Positions 46,625-57,809 of a stretch of DNA of 64,000 bases are shown piece by piece. Position numbers and translations under genes: made by a program. Each line of letters starts with the position of its first letter. Position 1 is the first letter of the stretch. The notes beneath the pieces were generated by a model that ran no database searches, was not told the origin of the DNA, and saw nothing but the letters and a program-made list of their open reading frames with translations. The DNA comes from Isoetes taiwanensis. Lineage: Eukaryota > Streptophyta > Lycopodiopsida > Isoetales > Isoetaceae. The stretch is taken from positions 248,001 to 312,000 of the forward strand of contig JAJEKV010000062.1 in assembly GCA_021234155.1 (NCBI GenBank), read 5' to 3'.

Positions 46625-46900
46625 CCTAGAAACCGCGACGCATATCTCCTGTAATATATTATTTGTTGCATTTGGTCAGATGGTCCGCATTGGGTTTTGC
46701 ATCTCGTGATAAGCAAATAGTCGTAAATTCAGTCCCAAGTAATAATGTCGAGTCTATTTGATCAATTTTTGCCACATTTTACATCGTGCAAGGAATTCAT
46801 ACATTCCCCGTAATATATTGTTTGTCACATTTGGCCATTATGGTCCGGGGATTGGGTTTTGCATTTTGGTTAAGCAAATAGTTAGAATTTTAGCTCCCAA
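46625..46900 (+). repeat. Imperfect tandem duplication, about 157 bp period
   Basis: GTAATATATTATTTGTTGCATTTGG.., GGTCCGCATTGGGTTTTGCA, AAGCAAATAGTCG near 46650-46735 recurs near 46810-46895 (GTAATATATTGTTTGTCACA.., GGATTGGGTTTTGCATTTTG). Roughly 75-80% identity. Confidence 0.75.
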
Positions 46901-46904
46901 AGGG

Positions 46905-47825
46905 ATTCATATGTTAACTCTTGTAAATGTAGTTGACAAGATGTATTTTGTGATTGAGTTGTATGATGCTATCTTGAATTTTGCATCTATATTGAACCAA
47001 TATTTTATCCACCAAGGATTTACTTGGTATATTTATATCTTTCACCTAACATGCGAAGTCGCTTCATGTAATTGAGATTTGGTATTGCTCATTAATTAGT
47101 TGTTCTAAGGTGTAGGGATGGCTAGCAATCACGCTTACCTCGTTAGGACATATGTCGAATTTTGAAGCTTAATTGAAGAACCAAGATCTCGTTGGAAAAA
47201 TTAACATATTCCGGATGCACGTCTTTACCGAAAGTACATATTTGCTTAGTGATGCCGCATGAACACAACAGCCATTTTGTGAACTCTGAGTTTCATCAAA
47301 CATTCCAAGGGCATCGGGGTCTTCTTCGGGACCTTTTACCGGCTCTCTCTTGGTGTCTCGGGAATGTACACATGGTTGGTTCAGATGGAGTGCATTGCCG
47401 AAGGCTTGGTTTGGTTTTAATATAATATAAAACTATCGAGCATCGATTTTAACCGAGATCCACTTCTTGGGAATTGTATGGGAAATATACTACCCATCAG
47501 CTCAAAACCCTTAAAAGTTCAAAAGTTTGTTATACTCACTATGATGTTTATTGTGGGCGCAAAGCTTCAATGTCTAGGACACGACATTGATTCACGCTTT
47601 ATTGTTATTCTCACATTGCCGTATGTACTTGTAGATTGTATTCTCATGTAATTGGAAAAGGTGTTCCAAGTCGAACATTATTTCTTGGCATTCATAGAAC
47701 ATATACGTACCCTTTGCACATTGTTGTAGTTACAGGCATCCCATGGCCTTTTGCTTCTCCTCAATTGTTGAACAGGGACCCTTCTTGATTTTGTTACAGA
47801 TTGTTTATAGTAGGTATCCCCTCAC
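46905..47825. other. No supported gene
   Basis: No recognisable coding domain. Confidence 0.4.
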
Positions 47826-47830
47826 ATAAA

Positions 47831-48648
47831 GCGAAAACAAGAAAGACACCGCGACTATCTCAGAGGGATTATGAGATCACATTTTGCGGTTTGTACAATG
47901 AGTATAATAAGTTACATTATTTTTGTTGCTGCCATTGCCTGCCTCTTCAAGGATAGCGACCCTTATCTCATAATATACTGGACATTATAACTTATAAGAG
48001 AACTGGTTGAACCAGCTCCGATCCTCATTTCAAAGTACTGGACACGAGAAGGGTGTCTTTCTATTCCCATAGCCCTAGGTTGCATGGTGAAGAAAGTAAT
48101 ACAGAATGAAATGATGTATTGAAATGATGGAGATAACAAAGTGGGCGCCTAACTTTGCTGAAGAAATGTGGAAAACTAAGGAGATGAAAACTGATATGTG
48201 GTTATATAGTCACATGGATGAGGTGGGCAGGAAGAAAACAAGAAAGACACACAGCTATCTGCAGGATTATGAGATCACATTTTGCGGTTTTGTACAACGA
48301 GTATAATAAGTTACATTGTTTTTGTTGTTTGCCATTGCTCGCCCTCTTCAAGGATAGCGACCCTTATCTCATAATATAATTGGACATTATAACTTATAAG
48401 AGAATCGAGAATCTGGTTGAACCAAATTTTGATCCTCATCTCAAAGTAATCGGACACGAGAAGGGCGCCTTTTCTATTCCCATAGCCCTAGGTTGCATGG
48501 TGAAGAAAGTAATCCATAATGAAATGATGTATTGAAATGATGGAGACAACAAAGTGGGCGCCTAACTCTGCCAGAACCGTGGAAAACTAAGGAGGTGAAA
48601 AACTGATATGTGGTTATATAGTCACATGGATGAGGTGGGCGTGAAGAT
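47831..48648 (+). repeat. Direct tandem duplication, about 405 bp period
   Basis: From GAAAACAAGAAAGACAC at 47831 to about 48236 the sequence is repeated at 48237-48648. Both copies contain GGATTATGAGATCACATTTT, GCGACCCTTATCTCATAATA, CATAGCCCTAGGTTGCATGG and CTGATATGTGGTTATATAGT. Identity looks above 90% with small indels. No protein is conserved between copies, so it is not a gene duplication in any obvious sense. Confidence 0.9.
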
Positions 48649-48659
48649 GTTGTCATATC

Positions 48660-50955
48660 ACATCCGGTCCAGCTTATCACAAGTTAGTTAGAGTTGAGTT
48701 TCTATCCCCTCAAGATATCCCTCCCATCATTTAAGCAAAGTCGCCAGCAGCTACCAACACTAGCTCAATGCCCAACAATTGTCTGAGGCATCATGAGGTA
48801 TTTAGAACATATCTATGTGGCAGACAAGTGGATCTCTTCGAAACTTCTAACCACCAAAAAACAATTCTACAAAGACAATATTTTTGAATATATCTAGAGC
48901 ATCTATAAGTCAACATTAGCTTAAGGTCAATATGCACCTATAAGGTCACCTATATACACCTAGAATAAGCATAAGTCAATTATACCTAGCAAATATGCAT
49001 CTATAATGTGTAAAATGTGATAACAAAATAAGGTCAACATAATATCAAAAAATATTTCATTGATTCATTATATTTAAAGATCACGTTTACGTCTCTTTCC
49101 ATTATACATTCAATATATATACCCCGCTTTTTGGGTTGCTAAGGGGCAAATCCTTGCTCATATGGGTTTTTGGCATATTCCAAGTATATGCCAAGTCCGG
49201 AGCCACGAAAAGTTGCCAAGTGTGGCAACGCTGCTGCCTTTTTCTTGCTAAAATGACCCTCCTCAGAGCAATTATCATGTGGTTGTAGTCATATAGTCAT
49301 ATGTTGTTACTCCAGAAACATACGTTTTCATTGTATTATAAATCAGAATCGTCTCCATTTCGTGCTCTTCTATGTTGGCCATGAATTTGATATATGAATT
49401 TGGTTTCAGATTAGTATTCTCTCGAAGATCAAGCGTGCAAAGCATCAAAGATTAAAGCCGCACGCACAATGTTTGGCCATGGGATAGGTTTGGGATAGGT
49501 TCAATAGTTACGTGTGCATTAATGGATCGATTGTATCGAAATAAAAGCTACGATAACTGAGAGATTATTTTGTTGTTTAATGTTTTGTTGCACTAAATGT
49601 GAGCTATTTGCATGGTGAAATTAGGCAAATTTGAAAACGAAATTTGCATAATGATTGCAGGATTGTCTGCCACTATTAATCTATATGTTAACTATTAATT
49701 TTCTATCCATGAGCAGATGGTATAGACTATGTCTGTAAAAAATGTCTTTAAAGTTTCCATATCTTTAGAGTCTTTTGATCTTCATAAGTTATAGCATACT
49801 TGGGCGCTAGTCTACAATTAGCAAAGAATAACAAAAAATGGAAATTCAACCGGTTTTCTTATCAACGATCTACTCAAGAAGTTCAATCCTTTATATTGAT
49901 GCATGAGTCGCATCAACATAATAAATGCAAAACAGATGCATTATTAGACTTTTAAGATGTTTATATTTTTCATTTATCCGCACTGCTCTACATGAGATCT
50001 CGTAATAAGGAAGCCTTTAAGGTGGCATGTGAACTCTTGTTCAGAAGTTTCGTCTCAGATATTGCATGCTATATTCTTCTCTAAGGTGGAAATAGACTCT
50101 AAGATTGCAGCAAAATTGCCTTTAATATCTGAATTATGGCAGTTGTAACAAAAGGGATAGAGATGCATGTTCAATTGCTCTCCATCTACTTCAAGCATCA
50201 GGATCATGTACACCCATGTGGCATGTATCTCATGAGTCTACCTTACTTTGCACATTTGCACAACAACAAATCTGCATGCTTACCATTCACATATGGAAAA
50301 GAAAATGGATCGGTTTGTTTGAAGTAGAGCATCGTGCATCACTGAAGCTATAGTTGAGCTGTGCTTTCAATAGCCTTCCATTCATAATAAATAATTATAA
50401 GAACATGACCAATGTCATATTCACTGGACTTCTAGCCTAGATCCATCAGTAAAGCAATTGTCATACTTTAAATAATCAACACCCTACATAATACGTTTAG
50501 TGAAAAGGAAGTTCCAGCATTAAGTTAAAGAGTACTCATATCAGATCAAGCTTGTACGATTTAACCTGGAAGCTTATCCTTGCAGTTGGGACCATATGGA
50601 TAGGCAAAAGGACAAAGTACCAACTTGAACTTTTGGCATGGCTTGTTTATGCAATGGACAACAATCATCATTTTGCCGACAAAAATGTACCTGAAGTGGA
50701 AATGCCAGATAACTTATTTTGGACAAAGTGTTGATGCAATGCAAATGCCATAGCGGCCATCATAGGAAATGAGGTGACTTCACGTTTTGATTTAGGCCAC
50801 CCTCAAGAAACTGGAGGGCAACCCTCCGTGCGCAGCACCTTGTTTCACAAAGTTGTCCAAATTATAAAAGTATTTAGAATTTAAAATAACATTAAGTTGC
50901 AATATAAATACAAGAAGTTTATCGCGGCAGTCTTTAACGACTCATTAACTATTCA
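48660..50955. other. No supported gene
   Basis: AT-rich. Contains the second copy of the 43648 repeat (49131-49195) and a short block shared with 34930-34952. A 60-codon frame at 50552-50734 has no recognised homology. Confidence 0.4.
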
Positions 50956-50959
50956 AAAC

Positions 50960-51405
50960 TGATACAACACACAAATTCAAAGCTATATCTGCATTGCAAA
51001 ATCAAAATATTAGAGAATAAAGAACTTATCACGACACCACCCCTTAAGGGCAAAACTCACCACGCAACTAGGCTATTCGAGCAAGAGAACTTCTGAGAAA
51101 GACTGAATTTTTGGAAGAAGGAAAAAGCACTATGACACTAGAGACTCCGGGCTATCAAACTCACTAATTCAAGGAAAGAGATAGGTTTAGAAATTGGCTA
51201 AGGCAAGAATTAAGGATTGAAGGATTATCCAATCACCAATCCACAACACAAAATATATACCAAGATTTGGATGGAAGATCGGAAGGAAGCTTGGGATAGG
51301 TTCGGGGAGCAGTTGCCAAATCTCAAGAGTTGGTTCGCAAGAGCCAATGCGGATGTCGCCAAAACTAAGCGGATGTCCGCCTTTGTGCGAACTTGTGTAG
51401 TCACA
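50960..51405 (-). mobile_element. LTR-like fossil, copy A (copy B at 58908-59375)
   Basis: Shares with 58908-59375 a series of blocks in the same order: AATATTAGAGAATAAAGAA, CTAAGGGCAAA, AGAGAACTTCT, TAGAAATTG, ATTGAAGGATTATC and GGATGGAAGATC. The left end even keeps a decayed match to the primer-site region, so it is a second element's LTR/primer junction rather than the opposite LTR of copy B. Old and broken. Confidence 0.6.
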
Positions 51406-51539
51406 TTCACGGTCAAGGACACGCCATGTTGACCGAATTTTCACCCCGACAAAACAAAAAGGCCGCAGCAGCATGAGTTGGCCAAAGTTAGGATCATCTC
51501 AGCAAGGAGGAGGGGCGGACTAGTGCAGGCCAAGATAAG

Positions 51540-53130
51540 ATCTTCCGGCCGCCAAATGCTGCTACGAATGTTGTGATCCCTTAGAATCCTTTTGCCAATA
51601 CCCCAACCGCTCCTGACCATGTCCCTGCTTCGCCCGCTACAACTGCACGCTCTGTTTCGTTGCCTCATCTATGTTGTTGCACGCACGCCGCATGCTGCTT
51701 CCCCTTCTATTGCTCCACCTTGTGTCGCCACCACTGAATCTGCAGTTGTAGCTCCTGGCAGCAAATAGGAATTGTGCCTCTGCATGATCTTCTAGAATTG
51801 TCGTGGCTTCATGTAGCAGAAAGGAGATAGTTTCAACTTGGTTGCTGCAGATATGGAACTCATCTTCCTCATGGAAACATCAGAGCATGCAAGACACAGG
51901 CTACCCGACTTGCCAGAGTGCCAGCACTACTCCATCTTGATCGACCACACAGGAAAACGGGGACACGGGAAGGGGAAGAGGAGGATCGCTTGCTAACGGA
52001 CAACCTGGCACTGTCAATCTTCTTGTGCAAGATGGACAAGCACAACCAATACATGTGGGTATGCGTGCAAAACTGAGTGGCAGCCCTCTCTTTGTCGCAG
52101 CCTGCTACTTTCCACATGCCGAGAGAAACTTCTATTACACCCATGTGGATCTGGATAGAATAGACGCTTATGTTATGTCGATCTATATGATGACATATAG
52201 CGGCATAGGCAGTTGGGTAGTGTCATGCTCCTTGAAGATTTTAATGCACGCACTAGTGCAGAGCAACCCATGAGATTGGACCCCTTGACTGGCGATGTGT
52301 TGCAGCTGCGCTCTGCAGAAGAAGCTTGGCCACATATATCAGATGGCAATTAGGTCACGCGCTATATATGTAGGCAGTTGCTTTTGCTTTACTGTATCTT
52401 TGACCCGGTCATTTGTAATAGACTGACACGGTGGCCATCCTCCCACAAGTCCACTTGCGGGTAGGAGAACCAAGGGGGCGGATCTAGTGTGATGGACTAT
52501 ATGTATTGGTGGCGGAGCAGGATATGGATATGGTCATGCAATTCTAGGTCAGAATAGATAGCAGTGATGAGGAGGTTGACTCAGACCACCTACCAATTTA
52601 CTTGGAGCTAACTTGGCAAATTGCCCGAACACCCTATGCAGTAGCTCCTGGCATGCCTCAGTTGCAATTTGGATTCTGAACATGGAGAGGCTGTCTGGAT
52701 GCTCACAGATGACTTGGCAGGCATTCTGTAGTACCCTATGCTAGAGCAATAGATGGGCCAGTTGATTGACTTCCTCGGGTTTGCTGCTGCTTTGGGAGAA
52801 GCTGCCCTCAACAGACCTCAGGGACTACAACTTTCCCACGTAACTAGTGGTTTGATGCTGAGTGTCTCCACCATGTCATACACCCTATTCTACGCCCACA
52901 CCCGGTCAGATAATACCGCATTTTCCTTTAAGGCTAAGAAAGCCAGGTACATCGTGACACATCAGCAGGAAATTTTCTACCTCTTTCCCAAGACCTTCTG
53001 GCAAAGGGTGCTCAGAAAGCCAGTACAACCTATAGAGAACATCACTTCAGAGCAGTGGGGGTGACCCGGGGACTTCACCATGTTGAACCAAATGGACCAA
53101 CATCGTGATGGTAGGGGTTTTTATTGCCTA
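51540..53130 (+). mobile_element. LINE 5' part: Pro/Ala/Thr-rich region, endonuclease and linker
   Basis: A degraded Pro/Ala/Thr-rich lead is followed by endonuclease blocks: NLVAADMELIFLMETSE and LPDLPECQHYSILIDHTGKR near 51840-51960, VAACYFPHAERNFYYTHVD near 52100, a GDFN-like site near 52235, VMDYMYWW near 52490. Then comes the linker (AKKARYIVTHQQEIFYLFPK.., FWQRVLRKP near 52990). Many stops and shifts. The reverse transcriptase of apparently the same element resumes at 56540 on the same strand, so the LINE is split by about 3.4 kb. Type differs from the L1-like element at 30.6-32.7 kb and resembles the one at 29.5 kb. Confidence 0.72.
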
Positions 53131-53671
53131 GAAATCCGTAGACGTAAAGAAGGGTTGGCATGCACGGAAAATCAAGAATCAGGAGTACTCCAAGCGGAAG
53201 GGGTGGTGGGCGGGAAATGGCGCTCCCGCATGGATCCGGGTAGGGGTATAGGGCATCCTAATTCGATCTACAGGGTGATATATCTCTGCTAATGCGTAAT
53301 CTATTGCTTAATGCAGATGAAATTTGTGCTTCTTCTTGCAATCTATTGGACAAATTGAGCACCCATTGAGCACCGTGAAAGGAGTTTCGTGGAAGCATTT
53401 GCGGCTCTTTACGGTTCAAAATCTTACATTCCTCTTTGTTCATATGCACCCATTTTTTATTTGTAATTTGACTCTTGTTTTGCGTGCTTTCGTGTGATTT
53501 TTAATTTGCGTGTTAAAGCACATCATCGTTTGCTTCACAAAAAGCAAGCAAAAACAAAGCCTGAATCGTTTAAGGTTGTCTTACATTTAGTTTTTCTCAC
53601 CTACTTCCCAGATTTTATTTTTCTCAACCAATTCTTACCTTTATACGTGATGGCAGCTTCTTTGTGGAGTG

Positions 53672-53878
53672 ATGTCGGTGGAACGAGAAATAGTGGTTTG
53701 TCTTGATGCTGGAAATAGTGATGTTACTGAGATTGGCTTTATCATAGTGAAGAATAACATATTATATGCTGATTTGAGACGTGAGTTGGAGCTCGATGGG
53801 TTGGAGGAGCTAGAGGGAAAGACTTTTGTTTTTCTTGGTGAAAAAGAAATTGCCATTGTCCAAGAGGCAAGAAGATAG
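53672..53878 (+). CDS. Unrecognised 68-residue frame
   Basis: ATG 53672 to TAG 53876 encodes MSVEREIVVCLDAGNSDVTE.. with a regular hydrophobic pattern (IGFIIVKNNILYADLRRELE, GKTFVFLGEKEIAIV) that suggests a small alpha/beta, perhaps ubiquitin-like, fold; that is inference from pattern only. A pyrimidine-rich leader precedes it. It sits 57 bp before the in-frame lead of the zinc-finger frame, on the same strand, and could be an upstream exon of one gene. Confidence 0.35.
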   Translation: MSVEREIVVCLDAGNSDVTEIGFIIVKNNILYADLRRELELDGLEELEGKTFVFLGEKEIAIVQEARR

Positions 53879-53934
53879 ACATAAATTTGTAGCGCACCGT
53901 GGTTAGATAAGAATAGTAGGTTGTGAAGATCAAG

Positions 53935-54723
53935 ATGGCACCCAAGGTTGGCGATCATCCCAAGAAAAGAAGAAGACTAGTACTTTCCGAGGTTGAGGAA
54001 GAGATCAATGTAGACGACTATCTGATTGAGGTTGAAGGGGTAGGGTAGATGGCATTGGTAAAGCCGGGTGAAGACTTTAATGTAGCTTGTGAGGCACCCG
54101 AATTTGCTAGGTTGCTTTCCAAGAAAGCCTCAACAGCTCAAACAAAACAGTGGAAACATGCCTATAGGAAGTACAAAATGAAAATGAAGAGTAATGGCAA
54201 AAGCAGACCATTTGAGATTATGTCCATGGATGTAAATGGAGTGGCAGTTTTCAGTTTGTGGTGTGTAGAATGTGAAAATGAAATATGGCAAAGGGGAGAA
54301 GATATGATGTATAATTTCACTGCTCGGCACTTGGAAACCAAGGAGCACAAATTGAACTTCTTAAAACATAGACAAGGTCTTGAAAATAATGCAGATAGTG
54401 AATCAACTCTTAAAAGTCACGAAGAAGTTGTGGCTGAGAATAGGGCAGCAGTGGAGCTTTGCATGTCAACAAAAGTCACCCCATTTGTTGAGCAATATCA
54501 AGTAAAGTTTGAGTTGTTTGAGGACACTATAGGAGGCTATGCGAAGAGTGAAGAGATTTGCATTAAGTGTATGACCTGCAATAGGGCCCTTCTTCTATTT
54601 CCAAATAGAGGGGACCTAATTGACAATATGAAGGAACATATTAAAAGTAATAGACATGTTACTGCTAAGGAAAAGAAAGAGAACAAGGAGAACAAGTGCA
54701 ATGAACCAACAGACCTGCAATAG
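53935..54723 (+). CDS. Unrecognised protein with two matched C2H2-like zinc fingers (one in-frame stop in the lead)
   Basis: The main frame is 54049-54723 (224 residues). In the same frame upstream, ATG 53935 starts 37 codons with a basic PKKRRRL patch (possible nuclear signal) that end in a TAG at 54046 directly before ATG 54049. Two fingers have the same spacing: C-x2-C-x18-H-x5-H (CVEC...HLETKEH) and C-x2-C-x19-H-x5-H (CMTC...HIKSNRH), about 110 residues apart. This is the layout of BED/U1-type DNA- or RNA-binding fingers. The C-terminus is Lys/Glu-rich. I do not recognise the family. It lies inside the DNA that splits a LINE, so it could be a transposon-borne protein, a captured host gene, or a real small gene; the open 224 codons in AT-rich DNA favour coding. 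Confidence 0.5.
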
Positions 54724-54802
54724 TTTCTGTTTGGCCTGATTCTCTTTGAGGAGGCAAGTGCAAGATGTGCTTCAAATTTTGGACTTTTTCTACAAAAATA
54801 AC

Positions 54803-54862
54803 TTGTGCATGCAGAAACTTCTGCATGCAGAAACTTGTGCATGTAGAAACTTGCACGTTTTG
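54803..54862 (+). repeat. Short tandem repeat, 16-18 bp unit
   Basis: CTTGTGCATGCAGAAACTTC, TGCATGCAGAAACTTG, TGCATGTAGAAACTTGCACG: three to four units, each with a palindromic TGCATGCA core. Confidence 0.85.
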
Positions 54863-54869
54863 TCACCTG

Positions 54870-56435
54870 GTTTTTACAGAAAATACAAAACAGATTATAT
54901 ACATTACATAAAGCAGCTTAGGTATCGTTTGGAAGTTCTTAGGTAGCGTTTGGAAGTTCATATTTTGGAAGTTTGTGCTTCATATTTTCAGTTCAAGTTT
55001 CAAATTTGAAGTAAACTGAACCAATGTTTCAGTTTCAGTTCCTTGTTTCAGTTATGGGCGAATCAGACAAATGCAAATACAGTTTACAGAAAAAGATAAT
55101 ATATTATATTATATTGAAGATTTGGTTTACAAAAATCTCGTGCATGAAGCCTTGCACGCGTTTCTACCCCCTCGTAATAATACGAAGATACCATATTAGA
55201 GTACATTGAAGACCGTTTTACAACAAAAACTGGAAAAAACTCATGCATGCACCGGTTTTTTGAAAACATGAAAACAGAATGAGCAGTGTTAGATTGTGCA
55301 GCCGACTATCCTTGCATCCCATGCGTGGTATAGCCCGGAGGGGGCATCCGGTGCACTCTAAGGTAAATGCCGGTTGCCTCAATGTTCATCTCAGAGAAGA
55401 CGCGTGCCTCATGCGGACAAACCCGATCAAGCCGCTTCACGCACCCAGGCGGACACATTTGCTCCTTGCTCCTTCAATCGGTTCACCTCCAAGGTCAGAA
55501 ATGTGGCCCACGAACATCATCTCCATGCCCGGATGGCTGGAAGAGGATGATTCGCAGTCGCTTGAGGCAAATCACCTTGATCCGAGCCATTCCAAATCGG
55601 GGAAGGAAGGAGGGAACTTTGGGAAGGAAAGGAATGGATGGGTGATGGTGCTCTTGTGAAACGGCGGCCCACTACTTATATATAAAGCCAAACCGAATAT
55701 GCAAATTTGATGCCAATATGCCATAGATTATGATGCCAATAGATTATCATGTATGCCAATAGATTATCATGTTCTAAAGTTATGATTTTATTTTAAAGGT
55801 TATAGATTATCATGTTAAAGGTTATGATTATCATAATAAAGGTTATGATGGCAACGACCCATTTGAGGTGACATAGGTTTTGATGTTAATGTTAACCTTT
55901 TGAGGTGACAAAGGTTATGATGTTTGGCCATAGGTGTTGCCCTAAGGGTTAGGACCATAGCTACCATAGGGGTTAGGACAACATTTGCACATCCCATATG
56001 CCAACATTATAAACCATTGGCCAACCGTGGCGAACATTTAAAATTATATAAACCATTGGCCAACATTGGCTAATGGTTTTATAAACATTAACCAACATTC
56101 CAAAGATATGTACGGAAAGGGTATATGGATTGCTAGTTGGGGCCCATATGTACCTGGATAAGGGCCAAAAATTAAAATTCATATTTACATTATGGTTGGG
56201 GGGTTTAAAAAAAGTTATCTGAGGGGGTTTACAATGACCCCTTGCACGCACATGCCATATGCTCTATATAAAGGGGTGGCCCCTGGTGATACCTCACATG
56301 GTTTATGATTCTCGGGATGCACGATATATTACCTCCTAGGAAGGCCCGGCCTTCTAGAAATTACAGGGGCAGAGGTCGCCAAAGCTTACAGCCGCCTAGG
56401 GATCAATGGAAAAGCCAGATTTGGATCTCGCTCAA
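54870..56435. other. No supported gene; short repeats
   Basis: TTTGGAAGTTC blocks at 54928-54975. A GC-richer stretch 55290-55660 has a 126-codon frame with no recognised domain. AT-rich local repeats follow (TGCCAATAGATTATCATGT at about 55733 and 55753; AAAGGTTATGAT blocks 55797-55925; AACCATTGGCCAAC at about 56012 and 56053). Confidence 0.45.
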
Positions 56436-56491
56436 GTGAGGGGGAGGGGAGAAGGGGGAGAAGGGGGGGGGGAGGGGGGGGAAGAGGAGGC
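56436..56491 (+). repeat. G-rich purine tract
   Basis: About 55 bases of almost only G and A with runs of five to ten G (GAGGGGGAGGGGAGAAGGGG.., AGGGGGGGGGGAGGGGGGGG). At least four G-runs of three or more are closely spaced, so a G-quadruplex is possible. It lies just before the LINE reverse transcriptase resumes. Confidence 0.9.
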
Positions 56492-56539
56492 ATCCATAGT
56501 ACCCATACTAACCGCCTTTGTTCCCATAGTGGACCACTA

Positions 56540-57000
56540 GCAAAGTTGTTCCCATCTACAGGCAGATGACCCACACTGCCCGACCAATTACCAAACAATC
56601 GTGGTCAGTTCGGTGTTTACAAAACTACTAACCGACATTCTCGAGCAGCAATTGATAGGCTGGGCAGAGGCAACAGAGGTGTGGACCCTCATACGAGCGG
56701 GATTCAGGCCGCGACACTCAACCATTCATCACATCTTCACATGGTGCACTCTTTGGTTGAGGACATCAGGAATCCTCGGCAAGGCCTGTATTGCTGCTTC
56801 GTGGACTTCGCCAGGGCCTTTGATACTGTGCCTCGGGAAAAGCAATGGGCGAGATTGTGGCAAATGGGAATCCCTGTAGATCTGTATAATGCAATGTATA
56901 TGCTATATGAAACATGCTCAGGCCAGTTGCAACAGACAAACCAACCATTCGAAAGCAATATTGGGATCCTCCATTTGCATTTGCAGGTTTAGAATCTTTA
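56540..57000 (+). mobile_element. LINE reverse transcriptase fragment
   Basis: DPHCPTNYQTIVVSSVFTKL, then, in other frames, AGFRPRHSTIHHIFT and LYCCFVDFARAFDTVPREKQ, corresponding to reverse transcriptase motifs before and including the first catalytic aspartates (FVDF..AFD). Ends near 56990 before the YADD motif. Same strand and likely the same element as 51540-53130. The clade is not L1-like; RTE or CR1-like is a guess. Confidence 0.75.
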
Positions 57001-57424
57001 AGCCTTTTGATAATCTTACTAGATTGCATATTGCCAGATAATGAATTCCCTTCTCTAAGGCCTTATTCCTGAATTTTTGTGTTGCTAGAGAGTGTTCTCT
57101 AGTGGTTAACTTGAATTATTCCCTTTCTTATGTATTTCCTATGAATGGATTTAGGTTTTGCTGTAAAGAAGCTCTAGTACTTGCATTGGATTTCCCTTAA
57201 ACCTTTCCTTCTCCTGAAGCTTTTTTCCAAGCCAAAGCCAAATTTTGAAATTTTGTGTTAAGTTTGCTTTAAATGAAACTAAGGTGCTTCTTCTCTAAAT
57301 TCTGAGCCAAAAACTATGTTGTTGAGAATTATTTTGTACTCTTAGACGTTTATGTTAAGCTTGCTAAAAGAAAACATTTTGAGATGGCTTTTATGGCTGC
57401 AGCATAATAGTTGGTCTTGGTAAT

Positions 57425-57580
57425 TTTTAGCTTGAAGGCTTGGACTTGAGTATGTCTGATTGTGAACTTAATCAGGATTGTAACCATGGACTTGATAATG
57501 TTTATTTTGCCATATAATTCCTTGATCGAGGTCGATCAATCCTGGGAAAGGGATGAGGTTATCGTGAGGATGATATGAGA
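57425..57580 (+). repeat. Dispersed repeat, copy 2 (copy 1 at 116-265)
   Basis: The later copy of the repeat described at the left edge, with ACCATGGACTTG, TTTGCCATATAATT and TTGATCGAGGTCGATCAATC. It separates the + strand reverse transcriptase fragment from a minus-strand one. Confidence 0.7.
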
Positions 57581-57584
57581 AGGA

Positions 57585-57800
57585 TCTTAGTCTTGGCCAG
57601 GTTGACGGGTATGTCAATCGTCTAGCAGAATGTGTCAAGGGCATCAAGATGGCACTGCATATCTGCTGGGGTGTAAGCTAGGAGGTCCACATCATCAATA
57701 AAAATTAGCTATATAGTGATCTTGTGCATAAGGTGAGTTCCATCCCTCCAACTCGTCAATGTAGTCCAAACAAATGTTGGATAGAGAGGGCATTTGGGCT
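57585..57800 (-). mobile_element. LINE reverse transcriptase fragment, catalytic part, inverted
   Basis: On the minus strand: CPLYPTFVW.., then IDDVDLLAYTPADMQCHLDA and VNLAKTKIL, i.e. the GCPLSP and (Y/F)ADD regions of a non-LTR reverse transcriptase. It fits the part missing from the + strand fragment at 56540-57000 but lies inverted, so an internal inversion (as in twin priming) or a second copy is possible. Confidence 0.65.
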
Positions 57801-57809
57801 AAGAAAAGA

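Noticed and set aside
55279-55659. 126-codon frame in the GC-richer stretch
   Set aside because: Two overlapping frames are open because of high G+C; no domain and no splice context.
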